Below are positions 35,766 through 47,135 of a stretch of 64,000 nt of DNA, piece by piece. Below the pieces are notes generated by a model, which saw only the letters and a list, made by a program, of their open reading frames with translations, made no database searches and was not told the DNA's origin. Numbering within the stretch: the first letter of the stretch is position 1; the number at the start of each line of letters is the position of its first letter. Both the position numbers and the translations under genes were made by a program. The DNA is from Parelaphostrongylus tenuis (taxonomy: Eukaryota > Nematoda > Chromadorea > Rhabditida > Metastrongylidae): contig JAHQIW010006128.1 in assembly GCA_019055375.1 (NCBI GenBank), positions 62,001 through 126,000 on the forward strand, written 5' to 3'.

Positions 35766-36215
35766 CAGCATATCATGTGGTCTTGCATGAGCTCTTGTAT
35801 AGCGCGATACACGTGTTTCGGCCTTGTATCCTCGTCAGTCGGGCAGGTCCTTCGTCTCTAGCCAGTCCTCTCGGGGGACCCTACAACCACCTATGAAGAG
35901 TAGGAGACGACGAACGATTTACACAATCGCCGTCAAGTAGAAAAATCACTGGATCGGCAGCTTTCGACACTCAATTGCTCTTGACTGGTATATTTGAAAT
36001 ATTGTACCATTTTTTCGCATGTTCTCTTAAGACCACAATCAAAATTTAGTATATCTCATTATATTGCAATAACCATGATATCTTTTATGTAGGGGTCCTT
36101 GAGAGGATTGGCTATAGACGAAGGCCCTGCCCTACCGACGAGGCTGCAAAGCCAATACACGTGTATGGGGCCGTACAATAGCCCATAACAGACCGCATGA
36201 CATGTTGGCTCAAAT
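35766..36215. mobile_element. Foldback element, family F4
   Basis: Left arm ATCATGTGGTCTTGCATGAG and GATACACGTGTTTCGGCC; right arm CAATACACGTGTATGGGGCC and GTACAATAGCCCATAACAGA. Inner arms (CTCTAGCCAGTCCTCTCGGG and its partner near 36095-36120) also pair. About 450 bp. Confidence 0.7.
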
Positions 36216-36292
36216 AATAATTATGAGATAAAATGAAAATCTTCTATTTAACAGCTTTTAGCGGTGGTACGATGTTATAGATATGCCCAAAG

Positions 36293-36452
36293 ACGAAGAG
36301 TGATGTGCAAAATTTTTGCGCCACGCTGGACTTGAACTCACATCTCACTCTATTCGAGAGTGCGTGCTCTAACCCGTTGCACTACTGACGCCCATTTTGC
36401 ACACCACTGTTTCTGCACTACCCTCTTTCTAAGTTTTGCACATCATTCCATA
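36293..36452. repeat. tRNA-derived element, reduced palindrome
   Basis: AGAGTGATGTGCAAAATTTT and CTGGACTTGAACTCACATCT match the left arm of 10314-10552, followed by GACGCCCATTTTGCACACCA. Only the terminal AAGTTTTGCACATCATTCC remains of the other arm. Confidence 0.6.
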
Positions 36453-38930
36453 TCTTTCTTAATTATGAGATAAATTCATGCTCTTTTGGCAACAATTCCA
36501 TCACAAAACTGGTAATTTCTTCTAACTGAATAAATATTGTCATCTCTCAATGACAGAAGCGATTTGTTTTATCAAATACATTAGTTGTTGCTTTTTTTTT
36601 ACCACACCATTTCTATGATCCGAATGAAGTGGAGCAAGAATACATGTTTGAAGAAGTAGTCATAAAGAATCCTCCCAAAACCATGTAAGGGTGTGGGCAG
36701 GCAAGGTGTATAAATCTTTCTTTACACTGCTGTTCACAATGTCTTTTGTGCTGCTATGTCTTTCTTTCACTATAAAAAGTTAATTTAATTTAAAAAGTTA
36801 ATTTTCTCCATTAGATAATCCTGCATGACCTATCAAAAGTTGAACTGGGACTACAGGAATTGCTAAGCCCTTCCATTCTCCCAGAAATTGCAAATTTGAT
36901 GCACGACCTATCCAGTTGTACAAAAGTACTAATTCGAGACGTTGATGGGGCTCGATAAATCATAGTATCGATCAGAAAATCATTTACTCAACGCATGGTG
37001 CTCCGGTGCAGTAAGATGCATCGATCAGCCCTAACCAACCGTTCAACTTTAAGCTCCTTATTCTTTAAAAGTCTCATTTTCGCTTTTACACTGAATTATC
37101 ACCATTCTTCTTGTTCGTAACGAGCTTTCAAACTAATTTCAACACTCATGATAATATGTGAGCAAAATTGCTGGCTTGAGGTGCCCGTAATTAAAAATTG
37201 TGGACGTAGTAATCATGAAACTACTGTTTCTTTCTGTTATCGGTTGTTATTGAAAATTTTATGATAAAATGTCTTTCTGGTGTGAACGCTACTTGGAGCG
37301 ATTTTACAGTCGTTACCTCAGTATCAGTCTAATCCGTTTAACACCTCATTAGCTCATGCAAGAGTTGAGAAAATGTACATCATGAAACCATTATCATAGA
37401 TGCTTGTCAACATCGAGTAACAGGGCTAATGTCGCATGGATAATCTAGGATTTTTAGAGATTCATTTTGATCAGTAAGGCAATGTGATTACATGGAAATC
37501 AGCGTGTCGAACGTTTTGTACTGAGAGCACTACGACACTTCAATCCGCGCCCAATGTGGTCCACTATGGATGGTTTATCAATATTTTCTTTGCTCCTCTG
37601 CATTAGCTACCATAACTGTGTTGTCGGTAACCCGTAAATAAGGTTTACTAGGACAAGAATCAGGTGGGGTGTGAACGCGATGCGTAATGCCAACTACCGA
37701 TGAACATAAACCGTTTACGAATAAGTTCCGTGGAATGGCAAAAGCATAAGAGGTTGAGTTTAATCTGATTGTCAGGATTTTTCACGGAGATTCTATGAGA
37801 AATATCTTATGCTCAAGGACTCTGTTTAGCTATCAGACCCTAGTGTTATAGTCTTTTAGTAAGAGTGATCTCCCATTATGCTCATTGTATGCTAACTACT
37901 AATTCGTTTTCCCAAGAAATCAATGAAATTTTATTTGGAAGGCTGGATAAAGGACAGTCATATAAGCAAGCAAGCTTTTGAAAAAGCAATAAATGAGCTT
38001 CGGAGAATCCACAAAGTGACGCTTTCTTTCATCTGCATCGACTTAAAACTTCATGTCCAAAGATTACATCAATTATTGTAAAAAAGGTTAACTAGAGATA
38101 CTCATAGAAGGGTTATTTCGTTGCTAAAATGCATCATTACAACAGAACCAAAGTATATTGTCTGGGTCTACATGTCTTTGAGAAGTTTCTAAAAAACATA
38201 TTCATAGAGTGAATATTGTGACAATTCCAGAACACTGCAAGTGTCAATGAAAAATTTGTCGATAGATGCTCGACTAACCTCACAATTAACTAAACTAAGA
38301 TTTTGCGCATGCATAGAAATGCGTCGTACTGTATTGAAATATTTTGAATTGCCTTACCATTTCCTTCACACTACTCTTTTATTAGGTTTTCTTTATTTCA
38401 AATGAGGTTCCTGTCAAAAGGCTGTGTTATGATCTTGGGAATGGTTTCGTAGCTTTAGCCAGATACTTATACCTCAGATACAGATGCGATCGTAGCACCA
38501 TCGCTCGCCGTTTAAATGAAATGGACTACTGCAATATACTGTCTTAATAAATGCCTTAAACGTTGACAGGCAACCTCACAATGCAAACTCAACTCGCCAC
38601 ACTCTGAAAAAACTGTGCTGAAACCAGGGCACCGCTTACTCTGTTTGTGCCTGAAATCGCTCCATCGGTATATCACCTCTTCCGCACCCTTAAGACAGCA
38701 TCTGCGGGAGGATAACTCTAAAGACTACAATCAAATCATGCCTCGCCTTAGTGGGAGAAAGGCATCTAATCTTTGCCTAGTAATGTTTGCATATCAGTGA
38801 TCATGATTACGATTATATTGTCGCTTTGAATGGTTTTTTTTCAAAAAATAATAACTGATTTCAAAAGTGTCGAAATACGAAAAAATTATAGGACAACCCA
38901 GTACAGTAGTGTCTATTATAGAGCCCTCTT

Positions 38931-38940
38931 TTTTCAGGTC
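38931..38940 (+). promoter_or_regulatory. Splice-leader acceptor of peptide gene A
   Basis: The tract TTTTTTCAG is followed by GTC and then the ATG. An acceptor this close to a start codon is typical of nematode mRNAs that receive a spliced leader. The same layout (TTTTCAG-GTA-ATG) precedes gene B. A cis-spliced non-coding exon would look the same. Confidence 0.5.
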
Positions 38941-39071
38941 ATGAACAAATTTCTAGCCACACTAGCCGTTGTTTTTTGCGTACTGGCAGCTAATTCAATT
39001 ACGGACGTGGATATAGAACTGCCATTGCGTTCGGAAAAGACTGCAACAGAGAATATTGACTTCATGTCAAG
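38938..39071 (+). CDS. Secreted-peptide gene A, exon 1 (signal peptide)
   Basis: First exon of a small secreted protein, unit A. The ATG at 38941 lies three bases after a TTTTCAG acceptor. The 43 whole codons encode a signal peptide (MNKFLATLAVVFCVLAANS, hydrophobic core residues 4-17, likely cleavage near residue 19) and an acidic propeptide containing ELPLRSEKT. I end the exon at AG|GTGCGC (39071/39072), leaving codon phase 2, because similarity to unit B (51672-51811) stops just after this point. The open frame runs on to 39219, but that extension is not shared with unit B. The proposed partner is the exon at 43523, which supplies the missing base in the right phase. I recognise no named family. 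The signal peptide and duplication are seen; the splice is inferred, and the GTGCGC donor is weak. Confidence 0.6.
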
Positions 39072-39418
39072 GTGCGCGAAGCCCCAAATGGGAAGTTGGT
39101 TTGTGATAAACGTGAATCTGTGTAAGAAGAATCGAATAAAAAAAATGGAAAGCAATATATTTTCGAACATTTTTAACGCGATTCAGCTGGGAAATGATAG
39201 TGATTTGTTTTATTGTTAGAGATCTATAGCGATCCCACCAGTTTTAGTCTCCTAATGAAAATTTTTGCCAGTTTCACTTCAACAGCATTCCGCAAACCTA
39301 TTCTCTTCCTAAATAGTCACACCAACCAATAGATGTTGCCTCCTAATCGACTGTTTCGGTGAACCTCGTTACAGAACTAATATATATCTGAGAGCTGTCT
39401 AAGCCTTTTCGAGTTATA

Positions 39419-39776
39419 ATATGTCAGTGGCTTACGCACGTTTCAGCGGTCTCGCCCACATCATGAGAGCATCAAGTTCCATTGACCACCACTACAAAGT
39501 AGAGAGCGGGCAAACACAGCATATTAGGACCAGACAGCGTCAAAGGTTGTCTGAGAAGACGTTCGATCGAAAGGCGATATCTATTATCAAAGACAGCGGT
39601 GTACCATTGACTGTGGAAAAAGATTAAATCGTTCAGACAACATTTCACATCGTCTGGTTTTAACATGTCGTGTTTTGCCGTTCTCATTATTGAGGAGGGA
39701 GGGGGAAGGGGAAAGGAGGCTGTAGCTCTAATGAGGTAGGCCAGATCGCCGAAACGTGTGTAAGCCACTGGCATAC
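39419..39776. mobile_element. Foldback element, family F6
   Basis: ATGTCAGTGGCTTACGCACG and TTTCAGCGGTCTCGCCCA at the left pair with the complement of 39733-39774 (GCCAGTGGCTTACACACGTT, TCGGCGATCTGGCC). It lies in the proposed intron of peptide gene A and is absent from unit B. Confidence 0.75.
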
Positions 39777-41039
39777 CGAAACCTCGATGAGACTCAAAAG
39801 CGTTCTTTGGACTACATCCAATAGATGATAATTTTGGGATTTTGGGTGTGAATCTTCAATGGACAATAGTGGGTCATACGTAGGAGACTTCTCTTTTCAT
39901 CATCGTTGTGAAAAGGCACCATCTTAGCTGCATCAACTGTACCGTACACTGGAATATCTACCTCTAATCTTTCAAAAAACAGTACCATAGCCGTCGACTC
40001 TATAGAAAAAAATTTCGATGAAGCAGCGGTGTGAACACTGATCAAACATTGTTCCGCATAGTCTTTGTGATGATGGAGCATTTGAAAAATTCAAGTATAT
40101 ATCAAAAAGGACTTGCTTCGCTCGGCAAGGTCCCTTTATTTTCGATTATTATCTGCTAACAAAATGGGTCGAAGAAGATTTGGTTGATTTTGCTCTACAT
40201 GAGATCTAAGATACAATGGCTCTTCAACATGGAACTAACTCTAGAAACTGACGAAGGTGATAACCATTCAGTTATCAATGGCAACTCTTGCCTTCCAAAG
40301 ATGCAAGCGACTGTGATAGAATTGACAATTTACGGAATTGAACTCTGCTCATTTAACGGCACCCACAATTACACGTAGACGGTATGAAAAATGTTCGCGC
40401 AACTGATGCCGACGAGGTGAACGAAAGCGAACAAAAAACAAAGTCTGGTTTGTCTGGAGCTTGTATTCTCTTTTAACGTCAACAAGTAGAAGTTTGCTAT
40501 GACAAGCATTAGCTGTTGTCCAATGGCCCTGCTGAGGTGAAACAAAATCACACCCTCTCCATCAAAGTTGCTTCAAAAGAAGGCAGTGATCAGTCATGTA
40601 AGACAAAAGCGAAGTCATTCACCCTCGCCGTCTGTACCACGGAGAAACCATCATTCAAAAGAACAAAGTTCATTACTACAACGTCTAAGTTCAAAATTGA
40701 TCACTCGAAAATAGACAGTACTTTATGACAAATGATATTTGGTTTGCATAAAACATATGTGCTAAAATATTTTAACTTATACTGTGATAGGCTTGATTTT
40801 AGATTTCTTCTTATTACAATCGTCGTTGAATGTGCCGTCAATATGCAAAGTAGTCATATTTTGATTATTTATTCTGATTTGTTTTATCAGTCCGCCTTCA
40901 CAGTGTTTTTTTTTTCACTGCACGAATCCCAGTGCTTTTGCATTAAATTCATTTTCGTCTTTTCTTGAACGCTATAAAATATTGGTTGAGCGAACCTCCT
41001 TGCAATTTCAGGGATAGCCTAGCTGTGACGTTCTAGGAC

Positions 41040-41120
41040 GTTGTTGACTGCCGGAAAGAGGTGGGGAGTGGAGCTTATCTCCACGCGCGCCGCAACGAGC
41101 TTCATAACCACTTGACCACC
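41040..41120 (-). repeat. tRNA-like repeat
   Basis: The complement reads TGTGGGTGGTCAAGTGGTTA, similar to box A of Ser/Leu-type tRNAs, then GGAGATAAGCTCCACTCC. Box B is weak. Confidence 0.3.
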
Positions 41121-42039
41121 CACAGCGCCCCGTTTTGCCTATTAGACCGTGCCTATTGAACAGTTCGTTTAAGGCTAGCATGTATCGACGTTGTTATGAG
41201 AAAAACTAGCGAAGAATTTCTTAGCTATCAGTAAACTAATACCAGCAACGTACTTCTTACTAGCGTCTCTGACATCAAGCAGCAAGATCATTACACCAAA
41301 CAAATCTTGTGCTGAATTTGACGCCATTGCACTTGAATTATAACCTCATGTCCAAATCTTTCTCCCCCCTCGTTCCCAATCAACTATGCGCCTGCGATGC
41401 CGATTTCGTTGCTCTTATTAAGGCCAAGGATTAAATGTAATTCAACATGACTATTTCCATAAAGCGAAACTTAGAATATCTACAGACGAGCATGAGATGA
41501 TATGGTTTCAAGATCCCAGATTGTTGAAGAGATCCTGTCGCAAAATGTCGCCGCAGTAGGCTTTGTTGATCAATTACCAGTCGCCCATCCTTTCAACTTA
41601 CCTGAAATTCCATCAGCTCTCTTGGCCCTCCACCGTCTTCAGTCTAGGCAGTTACTACTCACCAAAATGTATAATGGTCAGAGCGGATTGGCAATGTTTT
41701 ATGGGCAGTCGTAAGATCTGATTGATCACGAAAAAGCGCTTCAATAAACTTCGTTTTGGGAGTAATAACGTCAAGTTTAAAAGGATAGGTGATAGAAATG
41801 CATGGAACAGAAATTATAGTAGGAAAAATGTTACGGTACGAAAATGTCTTGTTACACATGTGTCTTATATATAAATTTTGTCATTATATAAAGGATTACC
41901 CTTCATCAAATGAGACACTTTGGTCCCTGAGTAGTGCCTTTACGATGGATGCGCCAATTGCTGTCTTGAAACGAGGTTTGGAGCTGCTACGAGTTGGAAA
42001 AGAATGCTATTAACGGATGGAAAGAAATTGACGATTCGG

Positions 42040-42960
42040 GGATGACAAACTGCTTCGAAATTTTTTTCCTTCAAATGACAGAATGATCAAGCAGAACATG
42101 GAAAACTGCGAGCTAATCGTCATAAGATTGATACCCTACAAATCCCGTATGGTGATTTTCAAACGGCATCTCTACCACCATATCTACCTAGATATTACTT
42201 CAAAAGAGGACTGCAACTCAATCGCCACCTAGAGCAATTGGGAATAAGTGGATTGTCATCTTTCCAAATCGCACCATTGTGCTCCGGCACCATGTAACCC
42301 TGCATATTGCTCATAATCCGATATGGCCAGTATAAATATCTACAGCTCAAGAAAAAACATCCGCTGTAGACAATCGACTCGAATCATTGCCTGCCTGAAA
42401 GGAAAGGTTGCTGGGACGTTCGTCAATAAAGGCCTTTGAAAAATTAGTGTCTTCAAGAGATCAAGTTTCAAAGAGCATAAATCCGGAGAAAACTCAATTT
42501 GTTGAAAAGTGATGTTAAACAATCTTAGGCCCGTGGTTTTAAACTTCAGAGTCTGCATCTCACACTACTCATAGTTTTCAACAACGATGGTACAGTGGCC
42601 ATGTTAGAGATGAAAGGCAGCATGGATCAGTGTTATAGCCGCCTCAGCCACTGTTATAGACCCAAAACTCCGCACTAGACTTCCAACTTAACCCTCTTCC
42701 CACAGCTCTACCGTACAGTCGAAGTTCACGCTAATACATGAAGTGCGTTATGACTTCATGCATTGTACATACAGATGTTTGATATTTATTCGGTAACTAA
42801 CAGGTACACAACGTAAAGCTGGAATGTTGATCTGCATCATTAAGAATTTCGTTCCCATTTCAGCATGTGGTACCAGAATTATCTGGAAAAAAAGTAAGCT
42901 CTTAGTAAGGCAAGTGAGTACGGCTATATCAGGAGTCAAAGGACAATCGACTTGACCAGG
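42040..42960. other. Conserved intronic block shared with unit B
   Basis: About 900 bp similar to 53140-54000. Coding-like traces are visible in both. On the plus strand HLEQLGISGLSSFQIAPL is like HLEQVEISVSSSFQIAPL in the other unit. On the minus strand TNVPATFPFRQAM...FFLEL is like TNVSAAFPSMKTM...IFLEL. Both frames are broken elsewhere. It may be a relic of another gene or transposon carried along by the duplication. Confidence 0.45.
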
Positions 42961-43522
42961 TGCCTACTCGTTCAGTATCCAGTGACACTCACAATGATGA
43001 GAATAGAAGAACAGATGAGGACAGAAGGACAGCTGGTGCAAGAAGTTCGAAGACCGTTTTGTATGATGAATTCATGGAAAAGTATATGATGCAAGAAGTG
43101 TTGAGATCTGCTGCCTAAATGTGAGGATCGATATCGTAAAAAGAAGGTGGTACAGTAAAAGAAGGAGACATGTTTTACTCAAACAGAATTTTTCAATGGG
43201 CAGCATCTTGTTTAGAGCTATATATATTGAAACGCTTGTAAATATTATGTTGATGAAGAAGAACCACATCAATGGAAAATCTCTTATTCTGTTTTGATTA
43301 AAAAACAATCATCCTCCTCTACTTTTATTTATTAGATTTATGATGAATATGTTTACTTATCATCTGCGAATAATTTATAAAAGGCTTCAACTAAGTTAAT
43401 ATCTATGAATTCGAGAAGACCACATTGGTCCGCTTGCATCAATTGTAAGAGTTATCATTAAATTTTTTTATAGAACAACTTAAGAGTATTTACTCAAGAT
43501 AACTTTTATAAAACATTTTTAG

Positions 43523-43808
43523 AGCTTCTCGAGAGAAACGACAGACTACAGCTGCGCCCCAGATACCGACTCTAATATCATTCAATCCACTTACTTTACT
43601 CAATAATCCATTTCTATGGGAATTGATCAAGAATTTTGCTACAAATACGATTCGGAATATCACCAGAGACCTGCAAAACAGACGTGCCGCTCGTGGTAAT
43701 CCTGGTACTCCCCGAAATCCTACCTACTACTCATATGGTGCTACGCAACAAAATCGATATTACTATCCGTATTATGGATATCAATATGGATATCAGCGGT
43801 ATGGATGA
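43523..43808 (+). CDS. Secreted-peptide gene A, exon 2 (KR site, Tyr/Gly-rich tail)
   Basis: Proposed second exon of gene A, after an ATTTTTAG acceptor. One base completes an Arg codon started in exon 1, then the frame reads ASREKRQ and runs 94 codons to TGA at 43806-43808. The REKRQ segment looks like a furin/kex-type dibasic site, so the mature part would begin at Gln. A block of about 45 residues (APQIPTL...NPLTLLNNP... then an amphipathic stretch IKNFATNTIRNITRDL) matches unit B residue for residue at many positions. The tail is rich in Tyr, Gly, Gln and Pro (ending QYGYQRYG), loosely like Tyr/Gly-rich nematode neuropeptide-like or antimicrobial precursors, but I claim no homology. The full product would be about 138 residues. 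The 4.45-kb intron is long and unproven. Confidence 0.55.
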
Positions 43809-44454
43809 TATTCAGGTGATTGATGGCTGAACAAAGACAAATTGGCAAAACATTAGTAGAACGATGTTATTAAGCATCTAAGTCTGATTAGATTGTATAT
43901 GTACTTGTGTTTTCACAGAAGAAAACGTATAATCTGCAAACATTTCATATTCTGTCCCAAAAACTGTTTCAAACGTCCCTAAGCAGATTCGTCAAATTGT
44001 GTGCTGATTGTATAATTCTATTTGATATATGTAATGCACCATAGTATTCGCTTAGTAAAAAAATATTTGAATTATCATGAAACACTTTTCAAAATTTATG
44101 TCCTTTTCATGAGTCGAGTTAGCACACACAATGACCAAAAAAATAATGAGTTAAATCCATTAGATGCATGAAAAGTTCGTTTTCATTTTCAGCTCAGTGG
44201 TTTAGCCTGAGATGCGCAATGTTCAACAACACAATGATGTGGAACAAAATACATAAGTATGTGTGATTTATATATGGCGCGTAAAAGGTTCGAAAAAACT
44301 TTTATTCTGTTGATTTTATCATCTGATATGATTTTTTTGATCACTACTGATAGTTTTTACTGAATTCCTTGTTTAGTTTTGGTCTACAATCTAATCGATT
44401 TATTCGCCTAATTCCAGATATGTTCAATTTATGAATCGTGAAATTCAACGAATC

Positions 44455-45040
44455 GCAGTAGTTGAGTTGCACAAGATGCTCGCACACGTTTCTGCCGTAT
44501 TCGACCCAAGCGCGTGTCAAAACCGAACCACTTCACAGTTGCTGTAATCGACGTCTACTCTTCAAGAAGGGTCAGCAGAAGTCCTCAGTAGCAAAAAACA
44601 TAGACCATAGTCAATTTACGGCCTCTGTGATAGTCGGGAACGGCATTTGCGCAACTGGAAGGACGCCGTCGTTTTTCATCGTTGGTAACTTCGAAATTAA
44701 TGCTGCCAGCTCTCACCAGCAAACTTAACGGGTGGTACTGAAGCCTTGGAGTACCCAAGACTTTCGTACCCACGAATTTACGCCTCAGCACGGCTGAGCT
44801 CTTGCGCATCCGATCCGTTAAACGATTGCCATCGCTCAAGAGCAGTTTCCAGGCTTTTGTCGCACCCAATGATTACTCCATGGTCCATACCGAATAGAAA
44901 AGTCTCGGCTGCTTGTTACACTTACACTAGTGTAGGCGCGCCTATAACGACTTTGACACGCGTTTGGGACGAAATTACTGTGGAAATTTGTGCTAGAATC
45001 TGGCCCAACTCAACTACTGCGGAATGCTGATTTTTACGAT
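44455..45040 (+). mobile_element. Tc1/mariner-type transposase relic
   Basis: Shifted plus-strand frames spell the second half of an IS630/Tc1-mariner transposase: ICATGRTPSFFIVGNFEINA, then after a stop VVLKPWSTQDF, then PNDYSMVH at the position of the usual DLNPMDY catalytic motif, and near the end TRVWDEITVEICARIWP. Several stops and at least two frameshifts separate these pieces. The catalytic Asp-Pro-Met motif is altered. No terminal repeats were identified. Confidence 0.7.
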
Positions 45041-45489
45041 TACTGACATAAACACAAATGAAAGTAGATAAGTAAATAGAAGAATTCCAAACCGAAATTA
45101 AAGAAAGAAGTCAGAAAAATTATGAACATTGATTAAAAATTATCATGCCAATGCTAAATTCAACAAAATAAAATTTTTCGAACTTTTTACGTACCCTGTA
45201 TAGATAAAAAGTTTCAGATCGATACCATGTATGCTAAGTGCTTTCAGCATGCTCTATTTTTTAGCTGCAGTCAATGTCGTTCATTCAGTCAATCGGCTGT
45301 TTAGACACGATACATGGGTGAATCGTTCAAAGCTCTCCGCTTTGCTGGGCATAAGTACTATCAAATGCTCTTCTTTACGTGGAACGTCGCTTTATGACTT
45401 AGCCATAGAGGTGTTCACTTGAAAAGACTTCCACACCACATTTCAATCCATCCGAGGCTATTACGCGTTTTCAAGCAGCGGTTTGATGC

Positions 45490-45690
45490 CGTGACTGCGA
45501 ATTCAACAATGTTGAGTGATATGCATAACTTTGAACCTCGGAAGGGAATCGAACTCGCATCTTACCGTATCCGGAGGCGCACACTGCACTACCGGCACTG
45601 TGGAAACGGTGAGATACGCGTTCGATTCCCGTCCGAGATTCAAAGTTTCGCATACCACTCAGCACTGTCGGATTCATACTTATAATAGCG
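45490..45690. repeat. Palindromic tRNA-derived element
   Basis: AGTGATATGCATAACTTTGA and GGGAATCGAACTCGCATCT pair with AGATACGCGTTCGATTCCCG and AAAGTTTCGCATACCACTCA. GCGTTCGATTCCCG is a good box B match in the right arm. The three overlapping frames here are by-products of the symmetry. Confidence 0.65.
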
Positions 45691-46059
45691 AAGTACATAC
45701 GACTTGAGCAGGGACGAGTTTTTGAATTATGATGTAATTGTTTTTGGCAGGTGAATTACACTTAAATGATGTGTATCACAGAATTATTTCACTTCTATAT
45801 AGATAAAACAAAGCAGCTTCAAGAAACATGTTATATCCTGAGCTCCATAGATCTTGTAAGCATTTCAAATTTTCCGTCCGTCTTTCGTAGAACCATGTGA
45901 ATTGTTGGCGGGTTCACGATTTTTTAGTCCCGCGCAATTAACCCTCTCAGGACTATTCGGATGAAAAGAAAAGCTTAGAAAACTAATCTTTATTTACAGC
46001 TTCACGAGGTTGGTATCTTCTTCCCCAATCGACTGTTCTTCTTTCCGGGCGATGGGTTT

Positions 46060-46135
46060 TCGCGTTTGCTTGTGGCTGACGTTTCGGCAAATACGCCTTC
46101 TTCAGAGCCTGAACGTATTATTCGCTGAAGCTTTA
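46060..46135 (+). repeat. F2 family solitary arm
   Basis: GGCTGACGTTTCGGC and GCCTTCTTCAGAGCCTGAAC match the F2 arm at 13880-13925. No inverted partner was seen nearby. Confidence 0.6.
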
Positions 46136-46664
46136 TTTATATGACTATATAATAGGAAAGAGAAAGAGAAAAAAATTATTTTGAAAATCTAAGGTATTGT
46201 AAGCGACAATCGATTCAGGGAAAACCACTCACCTCACCATCTTATCCAGGGACTACCTATGTTGTTAGCGCCAGGGTGACGTATGAACCCGCCCCCATGT
46301 CACTAGGTTAAATTATGTATAGGTGTCAGCTGGGAACCTTGCTAGAAAATTAATCTGAGATAAGGCGCCATATGGTTGGTTATGTTAAGGCACTATTCGG
46401 ATGCTTTTGTACGCATGCATGTCAGTTCGTTTTGGACGAAGAGAGTGAACCACCCAGACGGCTTAGTCAGCAGAGGTGCAAAGATGTCTGCCCGTCGACG
46501 GCAGGTATCGTGAGCAGAATAGACATCATTCTTGACAAACAGTTCTCTGGTTTCTGCTCAGTATAGAGCATAGTTATTCTCAATAAGGCGAGAAGATACT
46601 ATCATAAAATCTAGATATCGCTATTTGGTTTACTCAAGATAAACAATGTCATCAAATTTTCAAG

Positions 46665-46815
46665 AATGTCTAGAGCCTTAGCAAGTTGGTACGCCAGAGC
46701 TATACACGCGTGTTCCGAAGGCCTCAGCTCCCTCGTCAGTAGCCCACGCACCGCGTTGAGCCCTGCATTGTAGCAGGGAGGGAGACGTTAGCCTGGCGTA
46801 CCAACCTCGGGTAAG
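46665..46815. mobile_element. Foldback element, family F5
   Basis: AGCAAGTTGGTACGCCAGAG near the left and, inverted, CTGGCGTACCAACCTCGGGT near the right. The middle CTCGTCAGTAGCCCACGCAC matches 1157-1180. Confidence 0.7.
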
Positions 46816-46829
46816 GATCTAAGCATTAT

Positions 46830-47130
46830 TAAAATATTCATATTGGATGTTTATTGTGAGGTTCTGAAGCAGTCGATGCCCTGGATCAATTCTCTACCTA
46901 CCAATCGTGATCCATCGACTGAATAGTGGTGATAGCACAATGTCATTGTACATGGTGCTATCACCACATACGTTTCCCTTCTTGCCACAATGCAGGGCTT
47001 AATGTGCGGCGTGAGCAACTGACGAGAGGGGTGAGACCCTCGAAACAAATACTACTCGGGTCAGGCTCTAAATATTATTGAAAAATTTATATTGAATGTT
47101 CATTGTGAGGCTTTAAAACAGTTGATGCCA
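46830..47130 (+). repeat. Direct repeat pair around an F5 remnant
   Basis: The bases at 46838-46895 (TATTGTGAGGTTCTGAAGCA) recur at 47080-47135 (CATTGTGAGGCTTTAAAACA), followed in both by a GTCGATGCCCTGGATC or GTTGATGCCATGGATC form. Between them is an F5-like hairpin with GTGGTGATAGCACAATG against CATGGTGCTATCACCAC. Confidence 0.6.
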
Positions 47131-47135
47131 TGGAT

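Larger units (their letters stand above)
36530..43900 (+). repeat. Segmental duplication, unit A
   Basis: Scattered blocks align in the same order and strand with 49.8-57.3 kb: 36560-36610 with 49805-49845, 36930-37010 with 49870-49950, 37680-37740 with 51180-51245, exon 1, 40170-40290 with 52390-52510, 42040-42960 with 53140-54000, and exon 2. The offset drifts between about 11 and 14 kb because of later insertions and losses. Both exons of the peptide gene sit at matching places in the two units. Confidence 0.65.

Noticed and set aside
39072..39219. Unspliced extension of peptide gene A exon 1
   Set aside because: The extension is not conserved in unit B, where the frame closes quickly with unrelated residues.
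45515..45630. Functional tRNA gene
   Set aside because: Box B is good, but I could not fold an acceptor stem and anticodon arm; the inverted copy marks it as a repeat.
45419..45707. Three overlapping frames of 63-88 codons
   Set aside because: All fall in the palindromic tRNA-derived element; symmetry makes similar frames on both strands.
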